Source of the DNA: Methylotuvimicrobium sp018830325
GTDB lineage: Bacteria; Pseudomonadota; Gammaproteobacteria; Methylococcales; Methylomonadaceae
Direction of reading: 5' to 3'
Assembly (NCBI RefSeq): GCF_044788715.1
Contig: NZ_CP173170.1
Location: forward strand, 1,612,001-1,676,000
Length of the DNA stretch: 64,000 nucleotides
Part shown: positions 16,921 through 25,367 of the stretch, piece after piece
Numbering within the stretch: position 1 is the stretch's first letter
Layout: every line of letters begins with the position of its first letter
The notes under the pieces: model-generated
What the model saw: the letters and a program-made list of their open reading frames with translations, nothing else
Told to the model about the DNA's origin: nothing
Database searches by the model: none
Program-made: the position numbers and the translations under genes

Positions 16921-18954
16921 ATGCGAAAGTTAATCTTAGGGATATCTATAGTGGCTTGGCCTCTAGCAACGATGGCAAATCCCGATATATTCAATTTGGG
17001 TGTAGTGGAAATAACGGCCGAGGCCGGCCAGGAAAAATTCAGCGGCAAGGAAACCATAACTGCCGAAGACATCGCCCGGTATAACCGCAACGACGTGGCT
17101 TCGGCGTTGAACTTGTTGCCAGGCGTGTCGATACAGAATTTGGGGCAACGTAACGAGCGTTTGATATTTATCCGGGGCTTCAATTCGCGCCAAGTTCCGT
17201 TGTTCATGGACGGCATTCCGGTGTACGTCCCTTACGACGGCAACGTCGATTTGAACCGCTTCACGACCTTCGATATCGGCCAGATCGATGTCAGCAAGGG
17301 CAATGCGTCTGTGATGTATGGACCAAATACGTTAGGCGGTAGCATTAATTTAATCAGCCGACGGCCGACCAAAGAGCTGGAAGCTAATTTAACGCTCGGC
17401 ATGGGCATGGATTCGCAATTTGACGATAATTATTACCAAACGGCGTTGAACGTCGGTTCCAATCTCGGTTGGGGCTATATCCAAGGGGGATTTTCGTTTC
17501 TGGATCGGCAATCTTGGCGCTTGTCCGACGATTTCAATCCGACGGCTTTCGAGGACGGCGGTATCCGCGAAAACTCCGGCAACACCGACTACAAGGGCAG
17601 CATCAAAGTCGCGTTGACGCCGAATGAAACCGACGAATACGCAGTCGGCTTCAACACGCAAAAAGGCCAAAAGGATACACCGCCTTACGCCGGTACCGAT
17701 CCTGACGTGCGAACGCGATTTTGGCGCTGGCCTTATTGGGACAAGGAAAGTATCTTTTTTGTATCGCGTACGCAATTCGCCGATGTTCATACGGTTAAGC
17801 TGCGCGCTTACCACGATACCTTCAAAAACAGTCTGATGTCGTTCGACGATGAGACTTACAGCCGAATCAGCCGGCCCTATGCCTTCGACAGCCAGTACAA
17901 CGACTATACCTTCGGCGGCGGCATCGAATATATTAATACCTGGTTCGATCATCACGAGATCAAGTTGGGTTTCAACTACAAACAGGACGTACACCGCGAA
18001 GTCGACAACCTCGATACCCAAACCCATGTCAACACCCGGCCCAAAACGCCGAAAGAACGCTCGGCCGACGAATATTTTTCGTATGCGATAGAAGACGTTT
18101 ATACGCCGGCCGACGCCTGGCGATTCGTGTTCGGCGCGAGTTACGACCGGCAACACCGTTTGCAGGCGCAGAACTGGACCGGCACCGGGATGCAGTTGTT
18201 TCCGTTGAGCAACCAAGATGCTTATAACGCTCAAGGTGCGGCTTATTATGAGCTGTTCGAGGATTTCGTCCTGCATGCTAGTCTGGCGCACAAAACCCGG
18301 TTTCCGACGATCAAGGACCGCTATTCGTTTCGGCTCGGCAATGCCTTGCCGAGTCCCGATCTAAAGGCCGAAAAAGCGTTGAATTACGAGTTCGGCGTTG
18401 ACGGCAAGGCATTCGGCATGCTCGATTACGGTGCGGCGATATTTTTCAATCAAATCGACAGCGCGATCGAGGAGGTCACGCTGGACAGAAACTTTTGTAC
18501 CGCGCAAGGGCTCAATCCGCGCTGTTTTCAACAGCAAAACATCGGCGAACAGGAAAATCTCGGGATCGAACTGTACACCACCGTCGATATCAACGACGAG
18601 TGGCGCTTACATGCCAATTACACCTGGCTCGACCGCAACAATATCACTAACCCGGCTATCAAGCCGCTCGACACGATCAAACACAAGATGTTCGCCTCAT
18701 TGGAATATCAACCCTTCCAGTATCTGCGTCTTTTGGCGAGCGCCGAATACAATTCCGACCGGTTTAGCGATACGCTGGGCGTGAGAATTGCCGACGAATT
18801 CGTGATCGCGAATTTGAAAGCATCTTTTCCGGTGCATGAAAATTTCAGCGCCGAATTCGGCGTCAACAACGTCACCGACGAAAACTATGCTTATCAGGAA
18901 GGTTTTTCCGAGCAAGGGCGTAATTATTTCGCAAACCTGAATTTGCGCTATTGA
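16921..18954 (+). CDS. TonB-dependent outer-membrane receptor, probably molybdenum-linked
   Basis: A 677-residue receptor. The signal peptide is MRKLILGISIVAWPLATMA. A plug domain follows (residues 30-150), including NERLIFIRGFNSRQVPLFMD and ASVMYGPNTLGGSINLISRR. The 22-strand barrel ends in the standard terminal strand YFANLNLRY. Such receptors import scarce ligands with energy from TonB-ExbBD. The context is a ModE-like box upstream, a binding-protein-like gene 14 bp downstream and modE after that, so molybdate, tungstate or a molybdophore is the favoured ligand, by inference. Iron-siderophore uptake remains the alternative. The longer in-frame start at 16867 would bury the signal peptide. 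Confidence 0.88.
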   Translation: MRKLILGISIVAWPLATMANPDIFNLGVVEITAEAGQEKFSGKETITAEDIARYNRNDVASALNLLPGVSIQNLGQRNERLIFIRGFNSRQVPLFMDGIPVYVPYDGNVDLNRFTTFDIGQIDVSKGNASVMYGPNTLGGSINLISRRPTKELEANLTLGMGMDSQFDDNYYQTALNVGSNLGWGYIQGGFSFLDRQSWRLSDDFNPTAFEDGGIRENSGNTDYKGSIKVALTPNETDEYAVGFNTQKGQKDTPPYAGTDPDVRTRFWRWPYWDKESIFFVSRTQFADVHTVKLRAYHDTFKNSLMSFDDETYSRISRPYAFDSQYNDYTFGGGIEYINTWFDHHEIKLGFNYKQDVHREVDNLDTQTHVNTRPKTPKERSADEYFSYAIEDVYTPADAWRFVFGASYDRQHRLQAQNWTGTGMQLFPLSNQDAYNAQGAAYYELFEDFVLHASLAHKTRFPTIKDRYSFRLGNALPSPDLKAEKALNYEFGVDGKAFGMLDYGAAIFFNQIDSAIEEVTLDRNFCTAQGLNPRCFQQQNIGEQENLGIELYTTVDINDEWRLHANYTWLDRNNITNPAIKPLDTIKHKMFASLEYQPFQYLRLLASAEYNSDRFSDTLGVRIADEFVIANLKASFPVHENFSAEFGVNNVTDENYAYQEGFSEQGRNYFANLNLRY

Positions 18955-18968
18955 GGCGGAGGGGATAA

Positions 18969-20348
18969 ATGATGAGAATTCAATTCGTAGTTTTTATGAT
19001 GTCGTGTCTGACTGCTTACGATGCGGTGGCCAAACAAACGTTGACGGTGCTGACGGCCTATCATGAAGAAGTCGTCGCCCAATTTGAAACCGCGTTCGAG
19101 CGCGTGCATCCCGACATCGACGTCAAGATCATTTGGCGCATGCCGCACGATGCGCTGCCTTATCTGCGTCAACCCGAGCAAGGCGGCGTCGATGTCTATT
19201 GGTCGGCCTCACTGCATAATTTTTTGCAGTTGAAACAGGAAGGCGTTTGGCAAAAGCTCAAATTAGACCGTAGCGGCCTGCCGGAAAAGTTAGGAGCGAT
19301 GCCGCTGGCCGATCCGGACGGCTTTTACCGGGCAAGCGAAATGGCCGGCTACGGTTTCGTGGTGAATCCGGGTTATTTGCAAAAACACGCTCTACCGCAA
19401 CCGAACACCTGGCTGGATTTAGCCGATGCGCGTTATGGCGGCCATATCGCGTTGCCTGTGCCGTCCCGATTCGGCTTCGCGCCGCTGATGATCGACAGTG
19501 TTTTGCAACAGTACGGTTGGGGACGAGGCTGGGCGTTGGCGCCGGATACGTTATTCTCACCGCGCATCGGGCCGCCGGTATTCGGATTGGGTTTATTGGA
19601 GGCGGTTGCCTACGACACGATCCGGCAATTGGCCGAACGCAGCCGTAATCAGGGACTCAACGGCCGGCCGAATATCGTCTGGGATAGCGAGCGGAAACGC
19701 AAGGTCATCGGGCGTTTCGGGCTTAAAGCAAATGTCGCGACGTTAAAACAACAAATCACCGGTGCATTCATCGGCGATATGGGCATTACTTCATCGCTGC
19801 ATCCGAACGAAAATTGCAGTTCCGTACAAATTGCCTGTCAACAGGCTCCGTCGGCTCGGCAGCCGGAATTGGACGATACCCAGCTCGGAGCGGTGCTGAC
19901 TTATCTACGTCTTTTGCAAGTTCCGGCCCAACGTAACGCCGGCGACTCCGGAGTGCGCCAAGGCGAACGGCTGTTCGCCGAAATCGGCTGCGCGAACTGC
20001 CATACGCCGACAGTGCGCACCGGTAATTTTTCCGAATTGCCGGCCCTGTCCAATCAATCCATCCATCCTTATACCGACTTACTGTTACACGATATGGGGG
20101 AAGGCCTGGCCGACGGCCGTCCCGATTTCGAGGCCGGCGGCCGCGATTGGCGAACGCCGCCGCTGTGGGGTATCGGTTTGGTCGAGCGCATCAACGGACA
20201 CACTTTCTTTCTGCATGACGGCCGCGCCCGAAATCTAATGGAAGCCGTGCTGTGGCATGGCGGCGAGGCACGGCTTGCCAGGCAGCATTTCGAACGCTTG
20301 TCATCGGACGAGCGTTGGCATGTCGTTCGATTTTTGGAATCATTATGA
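18969..20348 (+). CDS. Chimera: periplasmic binding protein N-lobe fused to di-haem oxidoreductase (DUF1111) C-half
   Basis: 459 residues. Residues 1-22 are a signal peptide, and 24-190 look like the first part of an ABC-type metal/ferric-binding protein (LTVLTAYHEEVVAQFETAFE, VDVYWSASLHNFLQLK, GYGFVVNPGYLQ). From about residue 196 the sequence becomes DUF1111-like (SPRIGPPVFGLGLLEA, GRFGLKANVATLKQQ, GDMGITSSLHPNE), with one haem site C341-A-N-C344-H345 and the ending FFLHDGRARNLMEAVLWHG. Full DUF1111 proteins carry an additional upstream CxxCH, and full binding proteins are about 300 residues, so both halves are truncated and joined in frame. This suggests deletion between two neighbouring genes. 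The gene is likely co-transcribed with the TonB receptor. Confidence 0.75.
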   Translation: MMRIQFVVFMMSCLTAYDAVAKQTLTVLTAYHEEVVAQFETAFERVHPDIDVKIIWRMPHDALPYLRQPEQGGVDVYWSASLHNFLQLKQEGVWQKLKLDRSGLPEKLGAMPLADPDGFYRASEMAGYGFVVNPGYLQKHALPQPNTWLDLADARYGGHIALPVPSRFGFAPLMIDSVLQQYGWGRGWALAPDTLFSPRIGPPVFGLGLLEAVAYDTIRQLAERSRNQGLNGRPNIVWDSERKRKVIGRFGLKANVATLKQQITGAFIGDMGITSSLHPNENCSSVQIACQQAPSARQPELDDTQLGAVLTYLRLLQVPAQRNAGDSGVRQGERLFAEIGCANCHTPTVRTGNFSELPALSNQSIHPYTDLLLHDMGEGLADGRPDFEAGGRDWRTPPLWGIGLVERINGHTFFLHDGRARNLMEAVLWHGGEARLARQHFERLSSDERWHVVRFLESL

Positions 20349-20391
20349 CGTTTCCAATTAAAATTCGAATCGTCTACTGCAAAATTAAGGG

Positions 20392-21234
20392 ATGTCAACC
20401 ATGACAGAAACCGAAAAACCTTCCACCGCTATTGCTAAAGAAAAGCCGTTCGAACGGCTTGTCGAAGGCGAGCTACGCATTGCTGGCGCATTTACTTGGA
20501 AGTTGTGTAATTTACTGAGCGCGATCGAATCGACCGGTTCGCTCAATCGTGCCGCGAAACAGGTCGGTCTGAGTTACAAGGGTGCGTGGGAAATTTTGGA
20601 GCGCGCCAACAATCTTTCGCCGCGACTGCTGGTGACGACCGCAATCGGCGGAAAACACGGCGGCGGCAGTGTTTTGACCGACGCCGGAAAAAGCCTGCTG
20701 AAACTGTTGGCCAAACTGCGTAAAGAGCACGATCAGTTTTTGGATCGTATCAACTGCGAATTGGCAGCCGATAACGAGTTCAATTACTTAATCAGGAGAA
20801 CGTTTATGAAAGCCAGTGCACGGAATCAATTTTTCGGAACCGTCAAGGAAATTCACGAAGGCGGTATCAATGTCGAAATCGTCATTGCATTGAAAGGCGG
20901 GGATACCTTGGTTGCCGCGATAACCCAGGAGTCGATGAAGAAACTGGGTGTCGCGGTAGGCGTCGAGGTCGTGGCCTTGATCAAGGCGCCGCAAGTGCTG
21001 ATCGTGAGCGATCTAGGGCCGTACCAGCTGAGTGCGCGCAATCAGTTGTCGGGAACGGTGTCGCGCTTGCAAAAAGGGGGCGTAAACACCGAAGTCGTGG
21101 TAGGGCTCCCCGGCGGCAATTCGGTTTATGCGACGGTGACCAACGACAGCGTCGAGGAGCTGGGACTTGTCGAAGGAAACGACGTCATTGCGGCCTTTAA
21201 AGCCAATGCGGTGTTTTTGGCGGTAGCCTCTTGA
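20392..21234 (+). CDS. modE: Molybdate-responsive transcriptional regulator ModE
   Basis: 280 residues. The N-terminal LysR-type winged helix-turn-helix reads AIESTGSLNRAAKQVGLSYK then GAWEILERAN and the wing GGKHGGGSVLTDAG. Two tandem Mop (TOBE) molybdate-binding domains start at MKASARNQFFGTVKEI and LSARNQLSGTVSRL. Two Mop domains per chain is the E. coli ModE layout. With molybdate bound it represses uptake genes, and the three ModE-like boxes at 15350, 15671 and 16770 are its likely sites. An ATG at 20401 is an alternative start. The gene follows the chimera on the same strand after 43 bp. Confidence 0.95.
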   Translation: MSTMTETEKPSTAIAKEKPFERLVEGELRIAGAFTWKLCNLLSAIESTGSLNRAAKQVGLSYKGAWEILERANNLSPRLLVTTAIGGKHGGGSVLTDAGKSLLKLLAKLRKEHDQFLDRINCELAADNEFNYLIRRTFMKASARNQFFGTVKEIHEGGINVEIVIALKGGDTLVAAITQESMKKLGVAVGVEVVALIKAPQVLIVSDLGPYQLSARNQLSGTVSRLQKGGVNTEVVVGLPGGNSVYATVTNDSVEELGLVEGNDVIAAFKANAVFLAVAS

Positions 21235-21476
21235 CTGACGTTGAAAAGAAACGGAGTTTGCTAGCAAACCCCGCACCGAGTAAACCATAAAATTATCTGA
21301 AGTATCCAGGCTTATTGCCGCTCGATCGACAAATCCTTCGCCCAGCAGTCGATAGGTCTATCCAAAGTTAGCGTTTCGTCTTCGAATTATAACCGTCTAT
21401 TAATCGGATTTTTCGGACCATTACACTAACTAGTCAATTTCGTTTAGAATTAAAATAAAGAATATATAAGATTGCC

Positions 21477-21522
21477 TTGAGCTTGCCAAAATAACGAGGC
21501 AAAGCTCAAGTCCTGTTTTTTT
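21477..21522 (+). terminator. Rho-independent terminator between convergent genes
   Basis: Stem TTGAGCTTGCC / GGCAAAGCTCAA (one bulge) at 21477-21487 and 21498-21509, then a run of seven T at 21516-21522 on the plus strand. It lies 243 bp after modE and directly abuts the stop codon of the convergent lipoprotein gene. The rest of 21235-21476 shows nothing that I recognise. Confidence 0.65.
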
Positions 21523-22180
21523 ATTGAACAGAAGGAGAATATGGCAATGAGGATTTATGAACGATAATCCTTAGTTTTCCGTCCTTTCCTTTTTTGAAAA
21601 CCCACGTTTTATCAACCATTACTTCATTACCGTTCTTGTCTGTAACCCATACATTACCCATTGTAATAGCTACCGAACCATATATTTGTATACCTTCGTT
21701 ATTATTTCCAGCATTATCATAGCGGGCCTTAACCCATGGCTTAAGAGCAAAGCCTTTATCATTCGGATAATCAGGGTCACCACCAACGAAATATGCTAGC
21801 GCGCCTTTTCTAGTATTTCTAAATGTCTGGTCGCCAAAAGCCAACGTAGGCTTAAAGAACACTTTCCCAAAATCATAGTTATACGCGTCTGAAAGTAATT
21901 TTTCAGCATAGGTCTTGTAATCTCCACCGTCTTCTTTCAATTTTCCTATTTTAACCAGCGCATCGCACCAAGCTTGTTGTGCTGCATTAACTTCATCATA
22001 AGTAATAATAGAATGTGTCCCTTCTTCGACGTAGACCAATCCCAGTTCATTAATGACTTTTTGTACTTCCGTGTTTGTTTTTGAAGCCTCTGTTAACGCT
22101 TCTTTTTTTTCCGGGGTGGTGCAGGACGCCAATAAGATTATCATCCCAAGAAAAAACAGAATATTTTTATTTGCATTCAT
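21521..22180 (-). CDS. Predicted lipoprotein with NTF2/SnoaL-like fold
   Basis: 219 residues. The lipobox LLAS-C (Cys20) follows a hydrophobic signal (ILFFLGMIILLASC), so the mature protein is membrane-anchored by lipid. The C-terminal 120 residues, ending VMVDKTWVFKKGKDGKLRII then VHKSSLPYSP, resemble SgcJ/EcaC or CaMKII-association-type NTF2-like domains, where a cone-shaped sheet ends in a His-Ser-Ser-Leu-Pro motif. The function is unknown. The base composition is more AT-rich than the neighbouring mod genes, which may point to transfer. It is a single-gene unit on the minus strand. Confidence 0.75.
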   Translation of the reverse strand: MNANKNILFFLGMIILLASCTTPEKKEALTEASKTNTEVQKVINELGLVYVEEGTHSIITYDEVNAAQQAWCDALVKIGKLKEDGGDYKTYAEKLLSDAYNYDFGKVFFKPTLAFGDQTFRNTRKGALAYFVGGDPDYPNDKGFALKPWVKARYDNAGNNNEGIQIYGSVAITMGNVWVTDKNGNEVMVDKTWVFKKGKDGKLRIIVHKSSLPYSPSVQ

Positions 22181-22359
22181 ATAGCATCTCCGATTAACTA
22201 AAAATAAATCACTGATTCTAATTCAAAATATTAATTCCCGCCCCCCTGTCTCGGCAGTTCTCCGATTAGCATGAGAGTAATTGGAATGCTTTGAGCATCC
22301 CTTGCCAACGATTGCTTTAAAGCTAATCGTATCTAAAGCCCTGTCACGCACACAATGCA

Positions 22360-22537
22360 AAAACTTGGGGTCATGGAGCCAGGTCTTGAATTTTGCAAAT
22401 ACGTGCTTGCATAAACGAGACTTGATGCAAACTACAAGGCCTGACCCTAATCACTCCTGTGAACCATGGCCAATGGGCTATAGTATTTAGTTGATTCTTT
22501 GACGGGGCCCAGGTTCCGAATTTTGATCTACGGGTAT
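22360..22537. repeat. REP-like palindrome and partial R2 repeat in a 358-bp gap
   Basis: About 22366-22452 begins with 'ggggtcatggagccaggtct' and ends with 'aaggcctgaccct', the same pair of words that flanks the RAYT transposase near 41.8 and 42.7 kb. Next, 22495-22537 is a half R2 element ('gaattttgatctacgggtat'). The remainder of 22181-22538 shows nothing. Confidence 0.5.
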
Positions 22538-22538
22538 A

Positions 22539-25358
22539 TTATTTTTGTTCGCCATTTTCGCGATCAGCCAACAATGAGTTAACTTCATCGACCGTTAATG
22601 GTTTATTGAAGAAATATCCTTGAATTCCGTCGCATGCAAAATTTTGAAAAAATGCCAATTGCGTTGCCGTTTCTACACCTTCGATGACAACGCTCAATTC
22701 CAAGTTGTTCGCCAGTGTAATTATTGCTTTGGCAATCGCCGCATCGCCTGAATCGGTTGCGACGTTTTTTACGAAACACTTGTCTACTTTGAGTTGATCG
22801 ATAGGTAAGTTCCTCAATAAGTTGAGAGACGAATAACCGGTTCCGAAATCATCGATGGCAATAGAAACGCCTTGAGATCTGATTCTAGTTAATAGATCGA
22901 TAACCGTGTCGATATCGTCGGTTAACACACTCTCGGTAATTTCCAGCTTAATGACGCCTTCGGGGATTTTATGCTCGGTCAACAATTGTGTGATGCTTTC
23001 GGCAAGATTCGTCTGTAGAAACTGCCTTGGCGAAAGATTAACCGAAACGGTAAATCCGGTGAAACCGTCATCCGACCAAGCCCTCACTTGCCGGCACACG
23101 TCAGCAATAACCCATTCGCCAATCGGGATGATTAAACCGGTTTCCTCTGCCAACCCGATAAATTGGTCGGGGGAAATAAATCCTTTTTCTTCATGGCGCC
23201 AGCGCAATAAAGCTTCCAACCCTACTAAACGCTTTCCCCAAAGATCCCATTGCGGCTGATAAAAAACCTCAAATTCTTGCTTTGCTATAGCTTGATGAAG
23301 ATCCGCTTCAAGGGCCAATCTCTCGGCCGTCCATTTTTCGATTTCCGGACTATAAAAGCCATACCGGTTGCGGCCAAGCGCTTTTACCCGATACATTGCC
23401 GTATCCGCATATCTCATTAGATTTTCTTCTTGTTCGGCGTCTTGCGGAAAAAGGCTGATTCCAATACTGAAACTTATATAAAGTAACTTATCTTGAATAA
23501 CGAATGGTTCTGAACAAGCCAGTCTGATTTTTTCGGCAACTTCCGCAGCGCTTTGAGAATGATGAACATTGGCTAAAATTACTACAAATTCGTCCCCGCC
23601 CCATCTTGCGGCACTGTCGACCGATCGAATGCAGCTTTGTAAACGTAGAGCAATATGCTTTAGTAATTCATCGCCGGCATCGTGACCTAAACTATCGTTT
23701 ATTTTTTTAAAATGATCCAGGTCCATGAAAAATATGGCCGCACCGCTCCGGTCGCGTCGTGCTTGAGCCAATACTTTGTTGAGGCGATCGCTAAACAACA
23801 CGCGATTCGGCAAACCGGTCAGGGTGTCGTGTGTAGCTAAGTGAGTCATTTGGCGGCTGATTTGCAACGTTTCGCTTATATCGCTAATAGCTAAAACGTA
23901 ACCTTCTCGGACTCCCTGATCGTTTGGCATGATATTCATTGTTATTCTGACGGCGATCTGTGCTCCATGCCGGTTTATCAAGAATAAGGGCTTTTGTTCG
24001 ATGCCGGACGAAATATCGGGGTTGCAGTTCCCGTCCAGATCGTAAAATCTGGCCGATGTTTCATATCCGTCCATCAAATTGACGACTTCGTTTAGCGTTC
24101 TCCCCCTTACTTCTTCGAAAGAATAGCCGGTCAAGCGCTCGGCTACCGGATTCATAAAACTAATGTAACCGTCGGCATCCGTCGCTACAACACCATCACC
24201 TACCGATTTAAGGATAGTAGCGGTATTCTTTTTTTCCCTTGCCAAATAGAGGTCTGCGAATTCTAAACGTCGCGCAGTCCATAGGGCATGGAGGAAAAGC
24301 TGCCCAGCTAATGAGGAGGCTGGAGAAAACCAAATCGATACCCGATTCATCAAAATATAAGCGGAAAGGACGGTACATATTAACACCGCCACCGAACCTA
24401 ATAAGCCGATCCAAGGCATTCGAATCGATTGAGTCCGGCTTGCAAGCACTACCAGTAAACACGACAATAGTAACTGCGATGGATGATTTAACTTATCGAT
24501 CGATAGATTATTTAAGAGTGCATTGAGGACTTGTCCGTGCAGCTCCAGACCGCTCATGGGGGTCGTGTTGACAGTAACCGGGGTGGGAAACCGCTGTCCG
24601 AGACCGGACGCCGTCATGCCGATCAGCACCCAGCGCCCTTCAAGACGGTTTAAAAATCGGTCGTCGGACAAGACATCTACATAGGAAATTTTTTGCAGCT
24701 TACCTGATGAATTGATAAAAGGAATTGCAACTGGCTCCGATCGTTGCCAATGCTCGACATCATGGCCGGCCGCATGGGGAAAATTTATCGATTTATTTCC
24801 CGTTCGCCAAACGGCCTGAGCAAAATAAGGCCAGGGATAGCCGTCTTCCATCAGCCAAAGAAAGACGCTTCTGACCACATTGTCTTCCTCAAGCCGAATC
24901 TCGGTATGGCCTACCGAAGCAGCAGCTTGAGCAAACTCTAAAAGTGGCGGAATGAATTTTTGTTGCGTAGTATTTGGTTGAAGTTCGGGGGCTAACGGTA
25001 AAACGACACGGCCGTTTCTAGCGATGGCTCGCGCCAAAAGACGGTCCCCTTGCGAGTCTCCTTGTTCCGCCTCGGCGAATAATATGTCCATTCCAACTGC
25101 ATTAACGTTTACTGATGTCAACCTGTCCAATAGCCGAGCATGTAGACGACGGGACCAGGGCCAACGGCCCAATTGCCTAATACTTTTTTCGTCGATCTCG
25201 ACTAGTACTATGTCGGAATGGACGGTATGTTTAGTCAGTCGCACGACCCAGTCGTAAATAAAAATATCCCAATTTCGAAGGTAATCCGAATAAGTCAAAC
25301 CTATTGTTACAAAGACCGCAAGGATCAAGCTTGAATGGGAAATGGGAAATTTCGTCAT
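22539..25358 (-). CDS. CHASE2-PAS-GGDEF-EAL cyclic-di-GMP signalling protein
   Basis: 939 residues. An N-terminal TM helix leads into an extracytoplasmic CHASE2 sensor (about 30-310: VLVEIDEKSIRQLGRWPWSR, GMDILFAEAEQG, GWVLIGMTASGLGQRFPT-like box). Three TM helices follow (about 315-375), then a PAS domain (VATDADGYISFMNPVAERLTG), a GGDEF domain with an intact WGGDEF site, and an EAL domain with an EALLRW start and the DDFGTGYSSLNLL loop-6 motif. Both catalytic motifs look intact, so it could make or degrade c-di-GMP. It follows the FecR-domain gene by 9 bp, which implies one sensing unit. Confidence 0.93.
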   Translation of the reverse strand: MTKFPISHSSLILAVFVTIGLTYSDYLRNWDIFIYDWVVRLTKHTVHSDIVLVEIDEKSIRQLGRWPWSRRLHARLLDRLTSVNVNAVGMDILFAEAEQGDSQGDRLLARAIARNGRVVLPLAPELQPNTTQQKFIPPLLEFAQAAASVGHTEIRLEEDNVVRSVFLWLMEDGYPWPYFAQAVWRTGNKSINFPHAAGHDVEHWQRSEPVAIPFINSSGKLQKISYVDVLSDDRFLNRLEGRWVLIGMTASGLGQRFPTPVTVNTTPMSGLELHGQVLNALLNNLSIDKLNHPSQLLLSCLLVVLASRTQSIRMPWIGLLGSVAVLICTVLSAYILMNRVSIWFSPASSLAGQLFLHALWTARRLEFADLYLAREKKNTATILKSVGDGVVATDADGYISFMNPVAERLTGYSFEEVRGRTLNEVVNLMDGYETSARFYDLDGNCNPDISSGIEQKPLFLINRHGAQIAVRITMNIMPNDQGVREGYVLAISDISETLQISRQMTHLATHDTLTGLPNRVLFSDRLNKVLAQARRDRSGAAIFFMDLDHFKKINDSLGHDAGDELLKHIALRLQSCIRSVDSAARWGGDEFVVILANVHHSQSAAEVAEKIRLACSEPFVIQDKLLYISFSIGISLFPQDAEQEENLMRYADTAMYRVKALGRNRYGFYSPEIEKWTAERLALEADLHQAIAKQEFEVFYQPQWDLWGKRLVGLEALLRWRHEEKGFISPDQFIGLAEETGLIIPIGEWVIADVCRQVRAWSDDGFTGFTVSVNLSPRQFLQTNLAESITQLLTEHKIPEGVIKLEITESVLTDDIDTVIDLLTRIRSQGVSIAIDDFGTGYSSLNLLRNLPIDQLKVDKCFVKNVATDSGDAAIAKAIITLANNLELSVVIEGVETATQLAFFQNFACDGIQGYFFNKPLTVDEVNSLLADRENGEQK

Positions 25359-25367
25359 TAACTACTA

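Noticed and set aside
17389..18291. 300-codon minus-strand frame opposite the TonB receptor
   Set aside because: Antisense shadow in GC-rich coding DNA. The receptor frame is clearly real.
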